A stretch of DNA of 64,000 nucleotides from Hyaloscypha bicolor E (GCF_002865645.1 NW_020194549.1:1-64000); one strand, 5' to 3'; positions 1-14,110 are shown, counted from the first letter of the stretch. Program-made: numbers and translations. The notes: generated by a model from the sequence alone, not told the origin.

Positions 1-2820
1 TTATTATAAGTAATAAGAATACTATTTATTAAGATCTTTTTATTAAGAACTAATATATTACCTAATATACTAGAGAAGTATATATTATATTAGTTTATTA
101 ACTAGAAGCTTTATATAATTTATTAATTATTACTTAAGTTATTAAATCTTTAGAAACTAATATAAAAGCATTTAATAAGTATATTTAATAATAAATTAAG
201 AATATTACTAGAGAACTAAGATTTATAAAGCTAGTAAAAAAGTTCTTATATTTAATTATTTTTATAAATACTTTATTTATAAATAATAGAAATTTTTTTT
301 CCTAAATTAGATATATTCTAATTCTAATAAATAAAACTAGATATACTAATATTATTTACTAGTTTTCTATTAAATATAAGAAAGTTATTAGAAGTATTTT
401 AGCTTTAGAACTTTATAATATGGCTTATAGCTTTAATATAAGTACTTTAGTTAAATCTATAATTAATAAAATACTAGAAATAGAATTATTACTAGTAATT
501 TATATAAATTCGAAGTTATTATATAAATGCCTTATTAAATTAGAAATTACTCGAAAAAAGTATTTAATAATTAATATAATATATTTTTACTAGATATATA
601 AATAATAAGAGATTATAGAAATTAAATAGATTAAAAAAGAATTAAATCTTACTAATTTTATAATAAAATTAAAGCTAATAAATACTTTTAAATACTTAAT
701 TAATATAAATATTATATAATTAGATATAGAGAAATAGATTAAATATAAATAGAATAGAAAATAGATATATAAAATAAGAAAATATTATAAAAGGAAAAGT
801 TATATATAAAAGACTATAGTCTTTAATATATAACTAAAACCTTAAAAATAATATAAATATATAAAGTATTTGGGAGATCTAGTATTAGACTAGATTAGGG
901 AATTTATATATAATTAGAAAGAAATACTATTTTTCGCGTTTTTTAGAGAGTTTCTAGTATTAATATAATTATTTCTTTAGAAGTTATATATATAGTTATA
1001 AGATATAAGTAATAAAATATAAGATACGAGATATAATTATATAACCTCGCGTTTTATTAGTAATTTAACTAGTAAACTAGATTTCTTTAAGCTTAGTAAA
1101 TTTAGAAATTATATATTAATACTATAATATTATAATTCTTATTTCTAAAATAATAATAACTTTACTAATCTTATATAAATAGTATTTTATAATTATATAA
1201 TAGTATTATATACTATTAATAAACTAATAAATATATATAAGAAAAATTATATATTTTATTAATATAAACTTATTTATAATATTTTTAAAAAATATTTTTT
1301 ATAAATTATTATATATTATTTCTATATAGTTTTTTAATTAGTTCTTTCTAATAACTAGCCAAATATAGCTAGTATTAATATAATATAACTTTTCTATTTA
1401 ATTTCATAAGAATTAGATTAATAGTTTTATATAAATATATATAATATATTTATTTTTATTATTATATTTATATAATTTTATTTTAATATTATTAAGGCCT
1501 ATTAAAATTAATAAAGTTTTTATTATTTATTTATTATAAATATTAATAAAAATATATTTAAATATTTTTATTTATAATAAAAAGATTTTTTTATAAATAT
1601 ATAAATTAATTATATTAATTATAACTAAATAGCTAGTATTTTATATTTTATTTCTATTATTATTAGAGAAATATAAATATATAAAATTTTTTATTATAAT
1701 ATAATTTAATTACTTTCTTCTAATTTTCTATTATATTTTATATTATAATTCTTTAAAATATTAATATAATTCGATTTATAATTAGCTTTTTCTTTATATT
1801 AATAATATTTATAATATTATTTTATATATTTTTATTTAAAATATAGCTTTTTAAAATAAATTCGAGAGTTTTTTTTAGTTATTTTTATAGAATACTATAA
1901 ATAAATTATAGAACCGGGCTAATAATAGTAATTTATTTTATTTATTATTAATATTACTATATATTAGTTTTTATAACTTTTATATTTATTATAATTAAAT
2001 CTATTATTATAATTAGAAAATAAATAATTAAAAACTAAAGTTTTAATATTAGTTATTATATTTTTAGCTTTTTTGAAAATTAATACTTTTATAATTAAAA
2101 TATATTATATTATACTTTTTATTTTATTACTAAATTTTTTAGTTATTTTAATATTATAGTTTTCTTATTTAGGGCTATAACTTATAATTAGAATTCGAAA
2201 TCTAAATTATTATAAATATAAAATAGCTATTAATATAGCTTTTTTATTTCTGCTATTTTAGTATATCTTATTATTATAACTATATAAATATATATATATT
2301 AGCCTTTTATTATATTATTTTATATATAAATCTTTATAAATAGCTTTTTTATTATTATTAATATAAAGCTCTTAAACTAGTTAATAAAGGCTTTAGTTTA
2401 TATCTCGATTTCTTTTAATATAAAACAAAATATAAATCGGGTAGTTTTCTTAATTTCTTTTATATATTATTATTAAATAATATTTTAAAAATAGAAATAT
2501 AGGTTTTCTTATATAATTATATTTCTTTTTTTATATATATTAAATTTAAATAAATTATTAAAAAAAATCTTTTATATTATAGCTTTATTCTAGTATTTAT
2601 AATTAATATTATCTAGAAATATAGAATTGAAAAATATAATATTTTCTAATAATTAATATATAGAAACTTTACTAATATTTATATAATTAAAGTTATTATT
2701 AAAACTAAAAGTAAAGTTATTTTAATTAAAGTTATTTTAATTAAGATTATTTTAACTAAAAGAGCTTTATTTATTTAATTTAAGGCTATTAGCTTCTTTT
2801 AAGCTAATTCCTATATTTGC
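1..2820. other. AT-rich RIP-degraded block, no gene seen
   Basis: This stretch is very AT-rich and almost free of CA and TG dinucleotides, the pattern left by RIP acting at CpA. No frame stays open for more than a few dozen codons. It is presumably old transposon sequence older than the Gypsy-A insertion that follows it, but I could not assign it to a family. A short pair of similar GC-bearing patches (TTCGCG near 934 and CTCGCG near 1047) is the only local feature that stands out. Confidence 0.7.
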
Positions 2821-2825
2821 TTATT

Positions 2826-3123
2826 TATAAGATATTTATTAGTAAGTAATAAGATAATAGAATAAATTAGTATATTATAAAACTATAGTATTAAATTTAG
2901 TATAGAACTAATCTCTATTCCTCCTATAAGGTCTAGGAAAGCCCCCTCTAAATAGAAGGCCCCGATAATATATATATAATTAGTAATTTATAAGCCTAAT
3001 ATATATAATATAAATAATAATTAGTTGAAATATTAAAGGGCTACTAATTTCCCTAATTAATACCCGTAATATCCGAGGTTTATTATATGCCTTTAAGTTA
3101 TATATAATTCTATATATATTATA
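2826..3123 (-). repeat. Gypsy-A copy 1 LTR (3' LTR in element orientation)
   Basis: This 298-bp block matches 10359-10656, and in reverse complement 27642-27939 and 35172-35469. Differences between the copies that I compared are mainly C/T or G/A transitions. It is preceded by the target duplication TTATT. Confidence 0.93.
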
Positions 3124-6100
3124 ACTATATTTCTTTTTTGGGATCTTATTTCCAAGATCTATTAATCTATTCTAGTAAATATTTAATTAATTATTTATTT
3201 AATTAATATAAACTTCTAGTATCTTAGGAAGTAATTTTATTAATATAATCTAAATAATAGATATAAAAATTGTCTAATTAGATTAGAACTAAATAAGTAA
3301 GAAAGAAGAGTAATTATACTTTAGATATAGAAGCTAGCTAGTAATTATAATTTCGTTTAGAATCTAAGTATTCTAATTAGCTTAATCTAAAATACTAAGG
3401 TACTATCTTATAAAATTAATATTATTTATTAGATCTTATATTAGAATAATCTAAATAGCTATATAGAAAGAATTTAATAAATATTTATATAAGAAACTCA
3501 TATAAATATTTCTAAGGCCCTAGAGATTATTTATAGGCTTTTGGAAATATATATTAATTAGTTATACTAAATTCTAATTAGAACTAGTATAAAAACTAGT
3601 AATTAATCTAGGTAATTCTCTATTTCTATAAAAGAATCTTTTTATATTACTATATATTTTCTTTTTTTCTAATAATTATATATATAATAACTTCTTCTAT
3701 TATTATCTTTTAGCCTTTTCTTTTACCCTTTTCTAAGTTTTCTTTAATTATTTTTAATTAATTCCATAATATCTTTTTCTAGCTTTATTATTTATTAATA
3801 TAATAATAAGTATAAAAGTAATTTTATAATTTTCTTTCCTATTACTAGTAAATACTTAAAATATTTCAAGTATTTACTTATTAATTTCTTTATCTTATAT
3901 ACTATAATACCTAGTAAAAAGAATTATAATTATTATAATAAGGGTTTTAAGTTTTATATATTAGTAAGTTCTTTAGCTTTAATATTTATTAAAGCTAATA
4001 TAATTTCAGATTTCTTATTATTTATTAAAGGCTTACTAGTTCTAGGAAAATACTATTATAATTTTTAAGAAATTTCTTAAAATATATCCTAAATAGTATT
4101 ATACTAATAAGAATAATATTATTAATTAGGTTTTTAAAAACTAAAAAAATACTAATAAGCTTCGGAATTCTTTTTCTTGTTTTAATAAAATAAAGAATAA
4201 TACTACTTGAATTAATATTCTAAAAATAAGCTTTTTCTAATATATTTAGATACTTACTAATTCCTTAAAAAAATACTATAAAATCTATTTTTAAGATATT
4301 AATCTTATTACTAAGATTACTACTAAAATTACTAAATAATCTATTACTAGTATTTTAAATACTAATAATATAATACTTATAGCTATTTAGGACCTAACTT
4401 TAGAAATTCGGGCTTTCTATAAGATATATATAACTATTATAAGTTTTTTACTTATTTTTCTTAATATCTTTAATACTAATATTATTATAATATAATTATA
4501 TTTTATTAAAAAATAAGCGAATTCCAGAAAATATTAGCTAATTTTTTACTAAATCCTAAAAAAGACTAGTATTTAGTATTCTTATTTTAGGAATTAGGAA
4601 TTTATAAAAATTAGAGTTTATTTATTTAAAATACTTATAACTAGTTTACTTATAATAAATCTTTCTTAATTCTAAATCTTTTTTCTAATAATTTAAATAT
4701 AATTCTTATAAGCTTTAATAAAATTCTAGAAAACTTTTATAAGTAAAAAAATCTAGAAAAAGAATATTTCTATTATTATTCCGGGCTTTTTTTTAGCTAT
4801 CTAGATCCTCTCTTTCTTTTAAGTAGTTTTTTTCTTAGTAATTCAGAATTTTTTTTAATTTTAAGAAATTATTAAAAAATAGTTTTAAATTCTAAACTAT
4901 AGTTTTAGTTATATAATTTTAGAAGTTTCTTGAAATTTTTAAGATTAGAGAAAGCTAATAACTAAATATTATAATCTTTAGGCTAGGCTTTCTATTTAAT
5001 TAAATACTATTACTTCTTATTTCTATTATCTTATTAGTAATTAATAATAGCTTCTATTTTCTATTCTTATTCTTTATTATTATTTACTAATTCCGGAAAT
5101 TCTCTAAAGAAATATAAATATAACTTTTAATTCTTTTTTATTATATATTCTTTAAAAAAGAAAATATAGAAAATTAGATATAAATAATTATATATATTTA
5201 ATAATTCTAACTTATATACTAAATTACTAATATATTTAAGGATTCTAAACGGATTTATAAATTTTAGTTTAAGCTTTCTTGCTTTAAGTTTAATATTTCT
5301 TATTAATAGTATTATCTAGACTTTTTTAGAATAATATTTAGCTAACTAGTATTTATTATAATAGGTTTCCCGATTATTTTATATATAATACTATAAATTC
5401 ATAAGCTTTTTTTATTTTATTTTAAAGGTTTCTAGCCTTTTATATATAGCTAGTATTTTTTTTATAATTCTATTTTTAGGATTTTATAGAAATTAAGAAT
5501 AATATTTATAATATATATAGAAAGATATATTTTATAAAATCTAATATTTTAAATTATTATATATAAATTTTATAAAAAATAACTTCTTAAACTAATTATT
5601 CTTTTAAGTATTATAATAATATCTTAGGTAATATTTTAGGGTCTAGTTTTGTTTTTCTATTTAATTATTTATTTAAGAATAATAAGCTATACTTAAATAC
5701 TATTTATATATTAAATAGAAGCAAAAAGTAAACTAGAACTAACTAGTAAATACTATTTCTTAATTAGAAATAATTTTATTAAAAGAGCTAAAAATTAAGA
5801 AAACATATTCTTATATAATTTTAATAAGCTCCGGAAAGTTAATAGTTTTATAATATATAATATATCTTACTATTTTAGAATACTAGTTAATAACTATAAG
5901 AATTATATTAAAATTAGAATTTTTTATTAAGTTCTTATATAGTAATAAACCTATAATAAAATCTATAGAGATCTTATTCTAGGGTTTTTTAGGTTATAAT
6001 AAACTATTAAATAAATTATATAGTAAATATCTCTTTATCTTAATTCTCTAGTAAATATTATATTTTTAATAATAATTATAAATATCTTTTTTTATATTCT

Positions 6101-9100
6101 CCTAATACTAAAACTTTCTAAAAAGCTTAAAAGTTTTCTTTATTCTATAGTATCTAGCTATTAGATTATTATAATAAAGCTTTATAACTTCTTAATATAA
6201 AGCGGGATTATTAAATATAATAATTCTTAAATAGTACCTAAATAAGCCCAAATTATTTTTCTAGATTTCTTTTCCCTTAATATCTTTCTTATTAAGCCTC
6301 TATTTTATAATATTTTAATATTAAGAATTATTTCTCTAAGCTATCTAGATAATATCCAGAAGAAATTCAGATAAAGGAGCTAGTACTATAGCTCTTTTAG
6401 TAGCCATATATATCTATATATAAGGAATTAGGTATTTATAACTATCTAATTTAAAAACTCGGGGAACTAAGAAATCTTTAGTTTTATTAAGTAATATAGT
6501 TATAAATATTCTTATTACCTTAGTTATAATAATAGAGCTTTTAAGATATTTCCCTATATCTTATTTCTTAACTAATTCTATAATTAAAGAATTTATAAAA
6601 TTATTCATTTATTTATTTTATAGTAAATATTTCTTCTTAATTACTATAAATATAGTAAGTATTAAATAATACTTATTCTAAAAAGAAAACTCTTTAGATA
6701 TTTATAAGAACCTCTAAATTATAATTCTAAAAGCTTTCTTTAGCTTATTTTAAAAAGTTAGAAACCAAGTTATATTAATAGGACCTTTTTTATAATTAGG
6801 CTTTTTACTAGATCTATTTACTAGGTTTAAGGTACCTTTATAGTAAATAATATTAAAATCATATATTATAAGATATATTACCTAATATACTTAATAGCTT
6901 TCTAGATATTTTATTTCTATAAAGTATTAAGAATTATTATAGTTTATAATAATCTTAATTATAAACCTAGACTCTTTAAGGTAATAGTACTAATATTTAA
7001 AGGCTTTAATAATTATAAGTAGCTTCTTATTATAAGTACTATAATTATATTTAGCTCTAGAAAGTTTCCGGAACTAGAATATTACTAGATACTAGTATTT
7101 TTTCAGACTATTACTAGAATTAACTTATTATAAAATAGTACTAGTAATTACGAATTTTAATATATTAGTTTTAATATAAATCTTTTTAGAAAAGTTAAAA
7201 TAGACTAGAATAGGTATTATAGTAAAAGCTTTTTTTAAAGTCTTAAAGCTTTTAGTTACTTTATTTATTTATATAAAGGAACCGGATTTCTGGCTCTTTT
7301 CTATTTCTTTTAAGAAATCTATTAAGCCTATAATTACCTGAAAGTAATAGTAAATAAACCTGTAATAGAAATTAATAAATCCAAGAAATACTTAAATATT
7401 ATAAAATAATTCTAGTTCTAGCTATTTAATAATATTATAAACCTATTTAGGATCTATATAAATATCTTTTATTCTAATAAGAAAGCCCAAAAATTCGATT
7501 TCTTTAATATTAAACTCGTATTTACTAAGTTTATAAAATAGATTATTTTTATATAGCCTAGTAAATATCTAGTAAATATAATTATAATATTTATTTTTAT
7601 TTTGGAAATAAATAAAAATATTATTTAAATAAATAATTACGAAATAATTTAGAAGCCTTATAAATATAATATTAATATATACTTAAAATATAGCTAGTAT
7701 ATTAGCTAGCCTAAAAAGCATTATAAGATATTTAAAATAGCTATAATAGGTCCTAAAAGCCGTTTTCTACTCGTATTTTTTATAAATTCTTATTTAATAA
7801 TATATATTCTTGAGATCTAGCTTTATAAAGATCTTAGCTTTTTAAAGCCGGTTAAAAGTCTTATTAATAAGAGAAAGCAAATACTAATTCTTAATTATAA
7901 CTTAATTAAGTCTATAATAATTAATATAAAGATATAGCTTTTTATTTTTCTTAGAAATAAAAAGAATAAGTACTTTTACTAGGCTTTTACTAGGCCTTAT
8001 CTAATATTTATAAAATATATTTTATAAATACAAATATAATACTTTTAGTTAGGTCTCTAATAAATTATATAAAGGCCTATATAAGACTATATTATTTATA
8101 TTAATAAAGTATTTAATATTACTAAGATTAGGAAATTCTAAAGCTTTATTAGAATTAAAAATCTCTGAGAAGTCTTTATATTTATTATTCCGGAAATAAA
8201 TAGGTATTTCTAAGGCCTCTTTCTAGAGAATATTAATTTGCTATATTAAAAACTCTTATTTAGTATTACTAGAATTATATAATAAAATAGAGACCTAGTA
8301 ACTATTATAAATATATAAAGCCTATTATCTAGAATAATTATATTTGCCTTTAGTTAAGAATAAGACTTAAGATACTAGCTTAGGATACTAGTTAAGCTCC
8401 TTACTAAATTCTTTTAGTATTAGGATCTTAATATTATTAGGTTATATAGGTATATATATTTATTATTTTTTAATATAGTTTATATATTATATAAGAGTTA
8501 TTTTATAAAATTTTATATTAAAGATAAGGCTATAAGAGCTAATATTCTTATACTTATAGAACTAGAGCTTAAAAGAATATATTTTACTATAATTATCTAT
8601 AATAAATATTTTAAGATTATAAGCTTAATAGACCTTAAATCTATTTTTATAAAAGATTATAAATTCTTAGTTATATTTAGTTAAGATAATAAAGCCCTGG
8701 CTTTAAGCCTAATTATTATTAAGAAAGTTATAGTCTAACCCGGTATTACCGAGTTTACTATATATTTCTAAAGTACCTATTTCTGGCTATATTAATCTTA
8801 CTTAAATAATTATATGAAATAATATGCCTTTTTTATTATAGTTAAAATTATTAATATTTAAGATTTGGTTTTTTCTTTTTCCTATTTCTTAGGAAAGTTT
8901 CCTTTAAAATACTTTTCTATAGTAATAGTATTAACTTACTTCTATAGATATTTTAATTCTTCTATAGTTTTAGTCTTATTAGAATTCTACTAAGTCTATT
9001 TAGTATACTTAGAATACCTTATATTTCCTAAGAAATACCCTTTCTATTTATAAGTCTAATAAACCATACCTAAAATAGAACTAGTACTTTATTAAGGCCT

Positions 9101-10358
9101 TAAAGAGACTAAAGTATTATCTAAGGATTTCTCATATGATTTTCGGAACTTATTCTTCTTTTTTTAATAGCCTTATAAATTAGAATTTGCTAAGTTAGAA
9201 TTCTTGGGAATAGAATTACCCTTACTAGACTTTCCCGCCTTTATTTTTCTTAATTTAGAATAAGTAATATATTCTATTTTCTAAGCTTTCTTAAATTACT
9301 CGGAAATAGATACTATCTTATTTCCTGAGAAAATAAATATAAATATCTAATAAGTCTTATAGTTAGATAAAGTAATATTAAGAGTTCGGATCTAGTTTTA
9401 TTTAGGATATAGGTTCTAGTTAATTTTAAGACTAATTATCCGAGTATATAACTCGGTAACTATCTTACTATTCTTCTAATAAAGATCTCAGAGTTTCTTA
9501 AAAGTATCTTATTAACGGGTTTGAGGTACTTGGAATATATTAACTAAATAGGCCTTAAATTACTCCTAATAGATCTTATATAATAGTAGGCTTTACTTTA
9601 TTATAGCCTTCCAAGTATTATAAGGTTTATTCCTAAAAGTACTTATAATAGAGTTAATTCTAGAAAAGTATTTATTATAAGTCTAAGGTTAGGTTCTAAA
9701 GATTATTTTCTAGAAAAATACAAATATCTTCTATTTTTTAAGGAACTTTTTATAATATAAATTAGGTATCTAAATCTTAAGAAGCTTTTTTAATTCAAAT
9801 ATATTTTTAGAATATTATATAATAGCTCCTAATAAATAGTATTAAGATTACTTTTAAAGCTTATTATATTAAAAAAAAAAGTAGGTTCTAATTCTATTTT
9901 AGGAAGTTCTCTAATAGGAATTACTAAGAAAGAGAAAGTAAACTCATAAATAAAGTTTCTATAAGATATAATAAATTGCAAGATATTCCTAAAAATATTC
10001 TTATATTACTCTAATTATAAGATATACTAGTTAATTACATTTACTAATTCTTGCTTTTATTAGAGTACTTTGACTTTAGTATATAAGTCCTATTTTATAG
10101 CTTAGGTAATAATAACTTGGATATTAATCTCGGTATCTTAATTATTACCGGGATTATTTCTATTATTATTACTAGCTCTCGGAGGCTCCTAAAAAGCCTT
10201 ATTAAAAGTATTAGACAAGCCTTTACTATTACCTATATTAGGGTTAATCTAGTCGACTTCTTTTATAGGAATAGCTTTAGTAAGGAATTATATATTTTGC
10301 AGATTTCGAGATATAATTACTTATTAAATTATTTTTTTTAAGGGTAAAAAGATTATCT

Positions 10359-10656
10359 TATAAGGTATTTATTAGTAGATAATAAGATAATAAAATAAAT
10401 TAGTATATTATAAAACCATAATATTAAATTTAGTATAGAACTAATCTCTATTTCTTCTATAAGGTCTAGGGAAGCCCCCTCTAAATAAGAGGCCTTAATA
10501 GTATATATATAATTAATAATTTATAAGCCTAATATATATAATATAAATAGTAATTAGTTAGGATATTAAAGGGCTACTAATCTCCCTAATTAATACCCGT
10601 AATATCCGAGGTTCGTTACATGCCCTTAAGTCACGTGTAATCCTATATATATTATA
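10359..10656 (-). repeat. Gypsy-A copy 1 LTR (5' LTR in element orientation)
   Basis: This 298-bp LTR is followed by the second TTATT duplication at 10657-10661. It keeps a little more GC than its partner, for example the CACGTG at 10632-10637 that has become TATATA-like in the left LTR. Confidence 0.93.
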
Positions 10657-10661
10657 TTATT

Positions 10662-12430
10662 TTTATTAGTATTATTTATTTCGGGTATTTAAAATAGTAT
10701 TAATTAAACTTATAATCTCAAATACTATTTCAAATAATAATAAGAATTATTTATTTTATTAGATACTAGTATTTTCTCTTACTTATATTCTATTTAATAT
10801 ATTAGTTTTTTATAATATTTCTTTTATAATATTATTTAGTAATATAAACTCGATTTATTAATTATTAGAATAAATATTCTAAATATTACTTTTACTTTTA
10901 AATAATATTTATAAAATATCTAATAGGTATTTATTATAAAATATATTAAATCTTTATATTACTTCTTTTAATTTTAATTTATTAATTACTTAATTAGATA
11001 AATATAAGTTAATTAATAAAGAAATATATATAATTAGATTTATAAATAAGAAATAACTATAATAATTCTCTAAAGTATATTATATAACTAAGAAATAAAA
11101 ATATATAATAACGAGTTTATTAATAATATTATTAATAATCTTTATTCTTTTAATATATTTATACTTTATTACTCAAAAGCTATATAACTAATATATGAAT
11201 TTAATAAAGTTATTTAGTAATAACTATATTATTAATAAATACTTCTAGTTATAAATAGGCTAGTTAAATAATAGTTAATAATAACTTAATTAAATAGTTT
11301 TAGATAAGTTTAAATAATAGAAAACGGGCTCGGGTTTACTAAAAATCCCTAATTAAGTTATTAAATAAATAATAAAATAATTACTATTATTTATTATAAT
11401 AAAACATTAATATATATAGAAATTAATTAATTAATAGCTCTTATAAACAAGAACTAATTATAAAAAGTAGTTATATTAGCTAGCTATATTAAATAATATA
11501 ATATTATATTTATAATATCTAATTAAAATAAAGAAATTATTATTTATTTAAAGCCAAGAAATTAATTATTAAATTAAATTAAAGAAAATTAATAAAAAAG
11601 AACTTATTATATAATATATTTTAAAATAAGCTTTTAATATTATAAAAAATACTTATAAAATTATTAAAAAAAGACTTTATTTAAATAAGTTATTTATTAT
11701 TATTATATTTTTTTATAAAAATTTAATAAAGAATTATAGTTTTATATAAATTATTAGGGCTTAAATAAGCTTATAAAAAGAACTAGTATTTATTTTTATT
11801 AATTTATAAGACTTTTTAAAATATTAGAAATATAAAATAATTTATAAAAATTAATATTATAATTATTTTAATAAGATTTATATTATTATAAAAAATTGCC
11901 TTTTATATAAAATATAAATTTTATAAATAGTTAGTAATTTCTTTTAACTTAATAAATATTTTAAATAAGTTTTATTTTACTTATATAAATAATATTTTAG
12001 TTTATATATTAAAATTAAGAAATATATATAGAAAGTTTTCTAATAATTATAATAAATAGATTTATAACCAGATATTAATAAAAGTTAAAAAAAATATTTA
12101 TATAAATCTAGTAAAAGTTAATACTATTTAAGTTAAAAAGCCTTAAAATTAATAAAAGATATATAAAGTTTTCTAGAATTTACTAATTTTTACTAGTATT
12201 TATTTAAAACAAAATTAGAAATTATTTAATTATTATTTAATTTTATATATAAGAATTAAGTATTTATATAAATAAATAAAATAAGCTACTTTTTAAAAGC
12301 TTAAGAAAATATTTATTTTAATTCTAATACTTATATAATTTAATTATAACTAAGAAATAATTCTTGAAATAAACTTCTTTTAATAAAATATAAGTAATAT
12401 TCTTATATAAGTTAAAAAAAAAGTCTATTA
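10662..12430. other. AT-rich RIP-degraded block, no gene seen
   Basis: AT-rich, CA/TG-poor sequence continues the block that Gypsy-A copy 1 entered. No LTR, inverted repeat or coding trace could be assigned. The composition changes abruptly to GC-balanced DNA at about 12,430. Confidence 0.65.
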
Positions 12431-12489
12431 ATTAATAATTAATCTGATTTTAGCCCACCCTGCCCGGTGCTGTCGTCAGCCCATTACTA

Positions 12490-13200
12490 CTGGCAGCGTG
12501 CGGGTGTTCTTGACTGCAGTGCTGCAGTACGAGCAGAAGAAGATCGAACTCGACACGCCAGATCGAACATACTGCTCCAATCCCCTCTGCTCGGTCTTCA
12601 TCCGCTTTGAGGATATCACGGATGAGCAGGGCTCTTGTCCGGAGACACCAGCCACTTGGGGGACTGCCCTGCTGATACAGCACTGCTATTAGTGTCGCCG
12701 GTTGGTCGAACTCGATATCGGCTGCAATCATCACGTTCGTCTCGCCTCCTTGCCCTCTTGATGCTGAAGACTCGCTAACCTATCTAGCTGCCACTGCGGA
12801 GCGCAGTTCTGTTATATCTGCGCGCAACGCTGGAAGACATGTACCTGTGCACAATGGAACGAAGAGCGTCTGGTGCGGCGCGCGAACCAAGTTATCCCTT
12901 CGTCCGCTGAGACATTGCCACATTAGCGGCCGCATATGAATATCCCTAATTCGCCAAAACATAATCCAAATTAGGGATATTCATGTGCGGCCGCTAATGT
13001 GGCAATGTCTCAGCGGACGAAGGGATAGCTCGTCAACCAGTAGGCGGTGATCCCTTCCGAGCAAGGGCCCAGGTTGCTGCGGTAGTGCAGAATTTGAGAG
13101 ATCGGCACAATTGCGATCATGAGAGCTGGCAGTACGTCCGAGGAGAACATCGCTGTGAGGAGTGCTACCATACGCTACCATGGTATGTTTTCGAGTGGAG
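12490..13200 (+). pseudogene. RBR (RING-IBR-RING) ubiquitin-ligase pseudogene
   Basis: Three pieces of an IBR-type E3 ligase can be read on the plus strand. Near 12,550-12,610 the frame gives TPDRTYCSNPLCSVFI, the start of the in-between-RING domain. Near 12,680-12,900 it gives CY*CRRLVELDIGCNH and then, in another frame, CHCGAQFCYICAQRWKTC, the cysteine-rich core. Near 13,055-13,195 it gives VQNLRDRHNCDHESW and HRCEECYHTLPWYVF, the C-terminal region usual in fungal IBR proteins. A TAG at 12690-12692 sits where fungal homologues normally have Gln (CYQC), so CAG-to-TAG by RIP is likely. Part of the IBR is missing between the first two pieces, frames do not join, and a palindromic MITE splits the gene at 12,894. 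The family match is from remembered motifs, not from a search. The gene cannot make a working ligase. Confidence 0.75.
12895..13025. mobile_element. Palindromic MITE, family 1 copy 1
   Basis: A 131-bp near-perfect palindrome has arms of about 57 bp and a short AT centre. The ends read TCCCTTCGTCCGCTGAGACA and its complement, and the element is flanked by TA on both sides (12893-12894 and 13026-13027), the duplication typical of Tc1/mariner-type elements. It interrupts the RBR pseudogene. There is no coding capacity. A related, truncated copy lies at 24175-24303. Confidence 0.88.
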
Positions 13201-13329
13201 AGTAGGTCTTGAGAAAATGTGAGAACAATTCATTCCTAGTGATCAATTGTCGCTAATCGAACGAATCGGAAACTACCCTAATCTGAGCCTGAGCCCGAGA
13301 CAGGAGTCATTCTATCACACATGCACGAA

Positions 13330-14110
13330 TTAAGCCTGAACCCTCAAAAAAATACGGTCCCACCCCTACACGCGCTAGCCCCTTCCCGCCCTAGCCCCCC
13401 ACCCCCTGCGCCCTCACCAAACCGGCCGCCCGCGCAATCACCCCTCCCGCCCCGCGCCCCGCACCCACCCCAAAAATTATCGTACGGGCCTAAAAATTTG
13501 AGATTCTGAAAGCGCACACGCGGTTTCACGATCCTAGAACCAAAAATCAGTCAAAACGGCCTGTGGGGGCGGCCAAAAAGTGCTGTTCTTTCACGCGCGA
13601 GGGCGGGGGCTTCAGGGTGCTAAGCGAGCCCTGGAGCGGGCGCTATACCCCTCTAACTTACCCCCTTATTGCATAGCCATAACTTTAGCAGGAGTAATCG
13701 TAAAAACAAAAGGACTTTAGATTCTGAAAGAGCAGAAGCTAGTAGTGATTTTGAACTACGGCTTGTACTTAATATTATTAAATATTGGCCGCCGTAGGCG
13801 GCCGAGAAAAAAAATCGGATTTACGCGTATAGCACTTTAACCGAGACGCGCCCATTAACCCCCCTTGGCCAGGTAAACAACCACCTTATCTCCGCTCCCT
13901 TAGCGTGTTTTGGGACCGTAATTTTCCTGTCGTGAATGTCCTTTCTGCGGTGGTGGGGCCCATATAAAATTGCGGTGGAAAGGGCGTAAACGGGTAGGAA
14001 ATCGAAAAAAATACGGTCCTAAGGTGCGGTCCCAAGTGAGACCGCACCTTTCCCCCCACCCCCCACACCGCGTTCTGGCCTTATCCCCGATTATGTGCCT
14101 GTATTAAGGG
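13330..14110. repeat. GC-rich fold-back region of unknown origin
   Basis: A C-rich then G-rich stretch without a convincing gene. The string AAAAAAATACGGTCC occurs at about 13,345 and again at about 14,004, and an inverted form (GGGACCGTAATTTT) lies near 13,913. Perfect short hairpins are present: arms GGCCGCC/GGCGGCC near 13,787-13,803, and arms AAGGTGCGGTC/GACCGCACCTT at 14021-14050. A degraded relative of the segment CTTAGCGTGTTTTGGGACC (about 13,900) occurs near 14,273. This suggests a DNA-transposon remnant, but no full terminal repeat or target duplication could be fixed. Small open frames on both strands are probably by-products of GC content. Confidence 0.45.

Larger units (their letters stand above)
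2826..10656 (-). mobile_element. Gypsy-A copy 1, full-length RIP-killed LTR retrotransposon
   Basis: A 7831-bp Ty3/Gypsy element lies on the minus strand between two 298-bp LTRs. It is flanked by a perfect 5-bp target duplication, TTATT at 2821-2825 and at 10657-10661. The LTR termini now read TA...TA instead of the canonical TG...CA, which is what CpA-to-TpA mutation on both strands gives. Coding traces run right to left: gag-like sequence from about 10,240 down, and the reverse transcriptase core near 7600-7640 (reverse complement reads like YLDNILIY). Every frame is full of TAA/TAG. The copy matches the element at 27642-35469 in the opposite orientation. Its position between LTRs with an intact duplication shows the insertion itself has not been rearranged. 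Confidence 0.93.

Noticed and set aside
10117..10341. 74-codon open frame on the plus strand
   Set aside because: It lies antisense to the gag start of Gypsy-A copy 1 (compare 28062-28240) and is open only by chance in AT-rich DNA.
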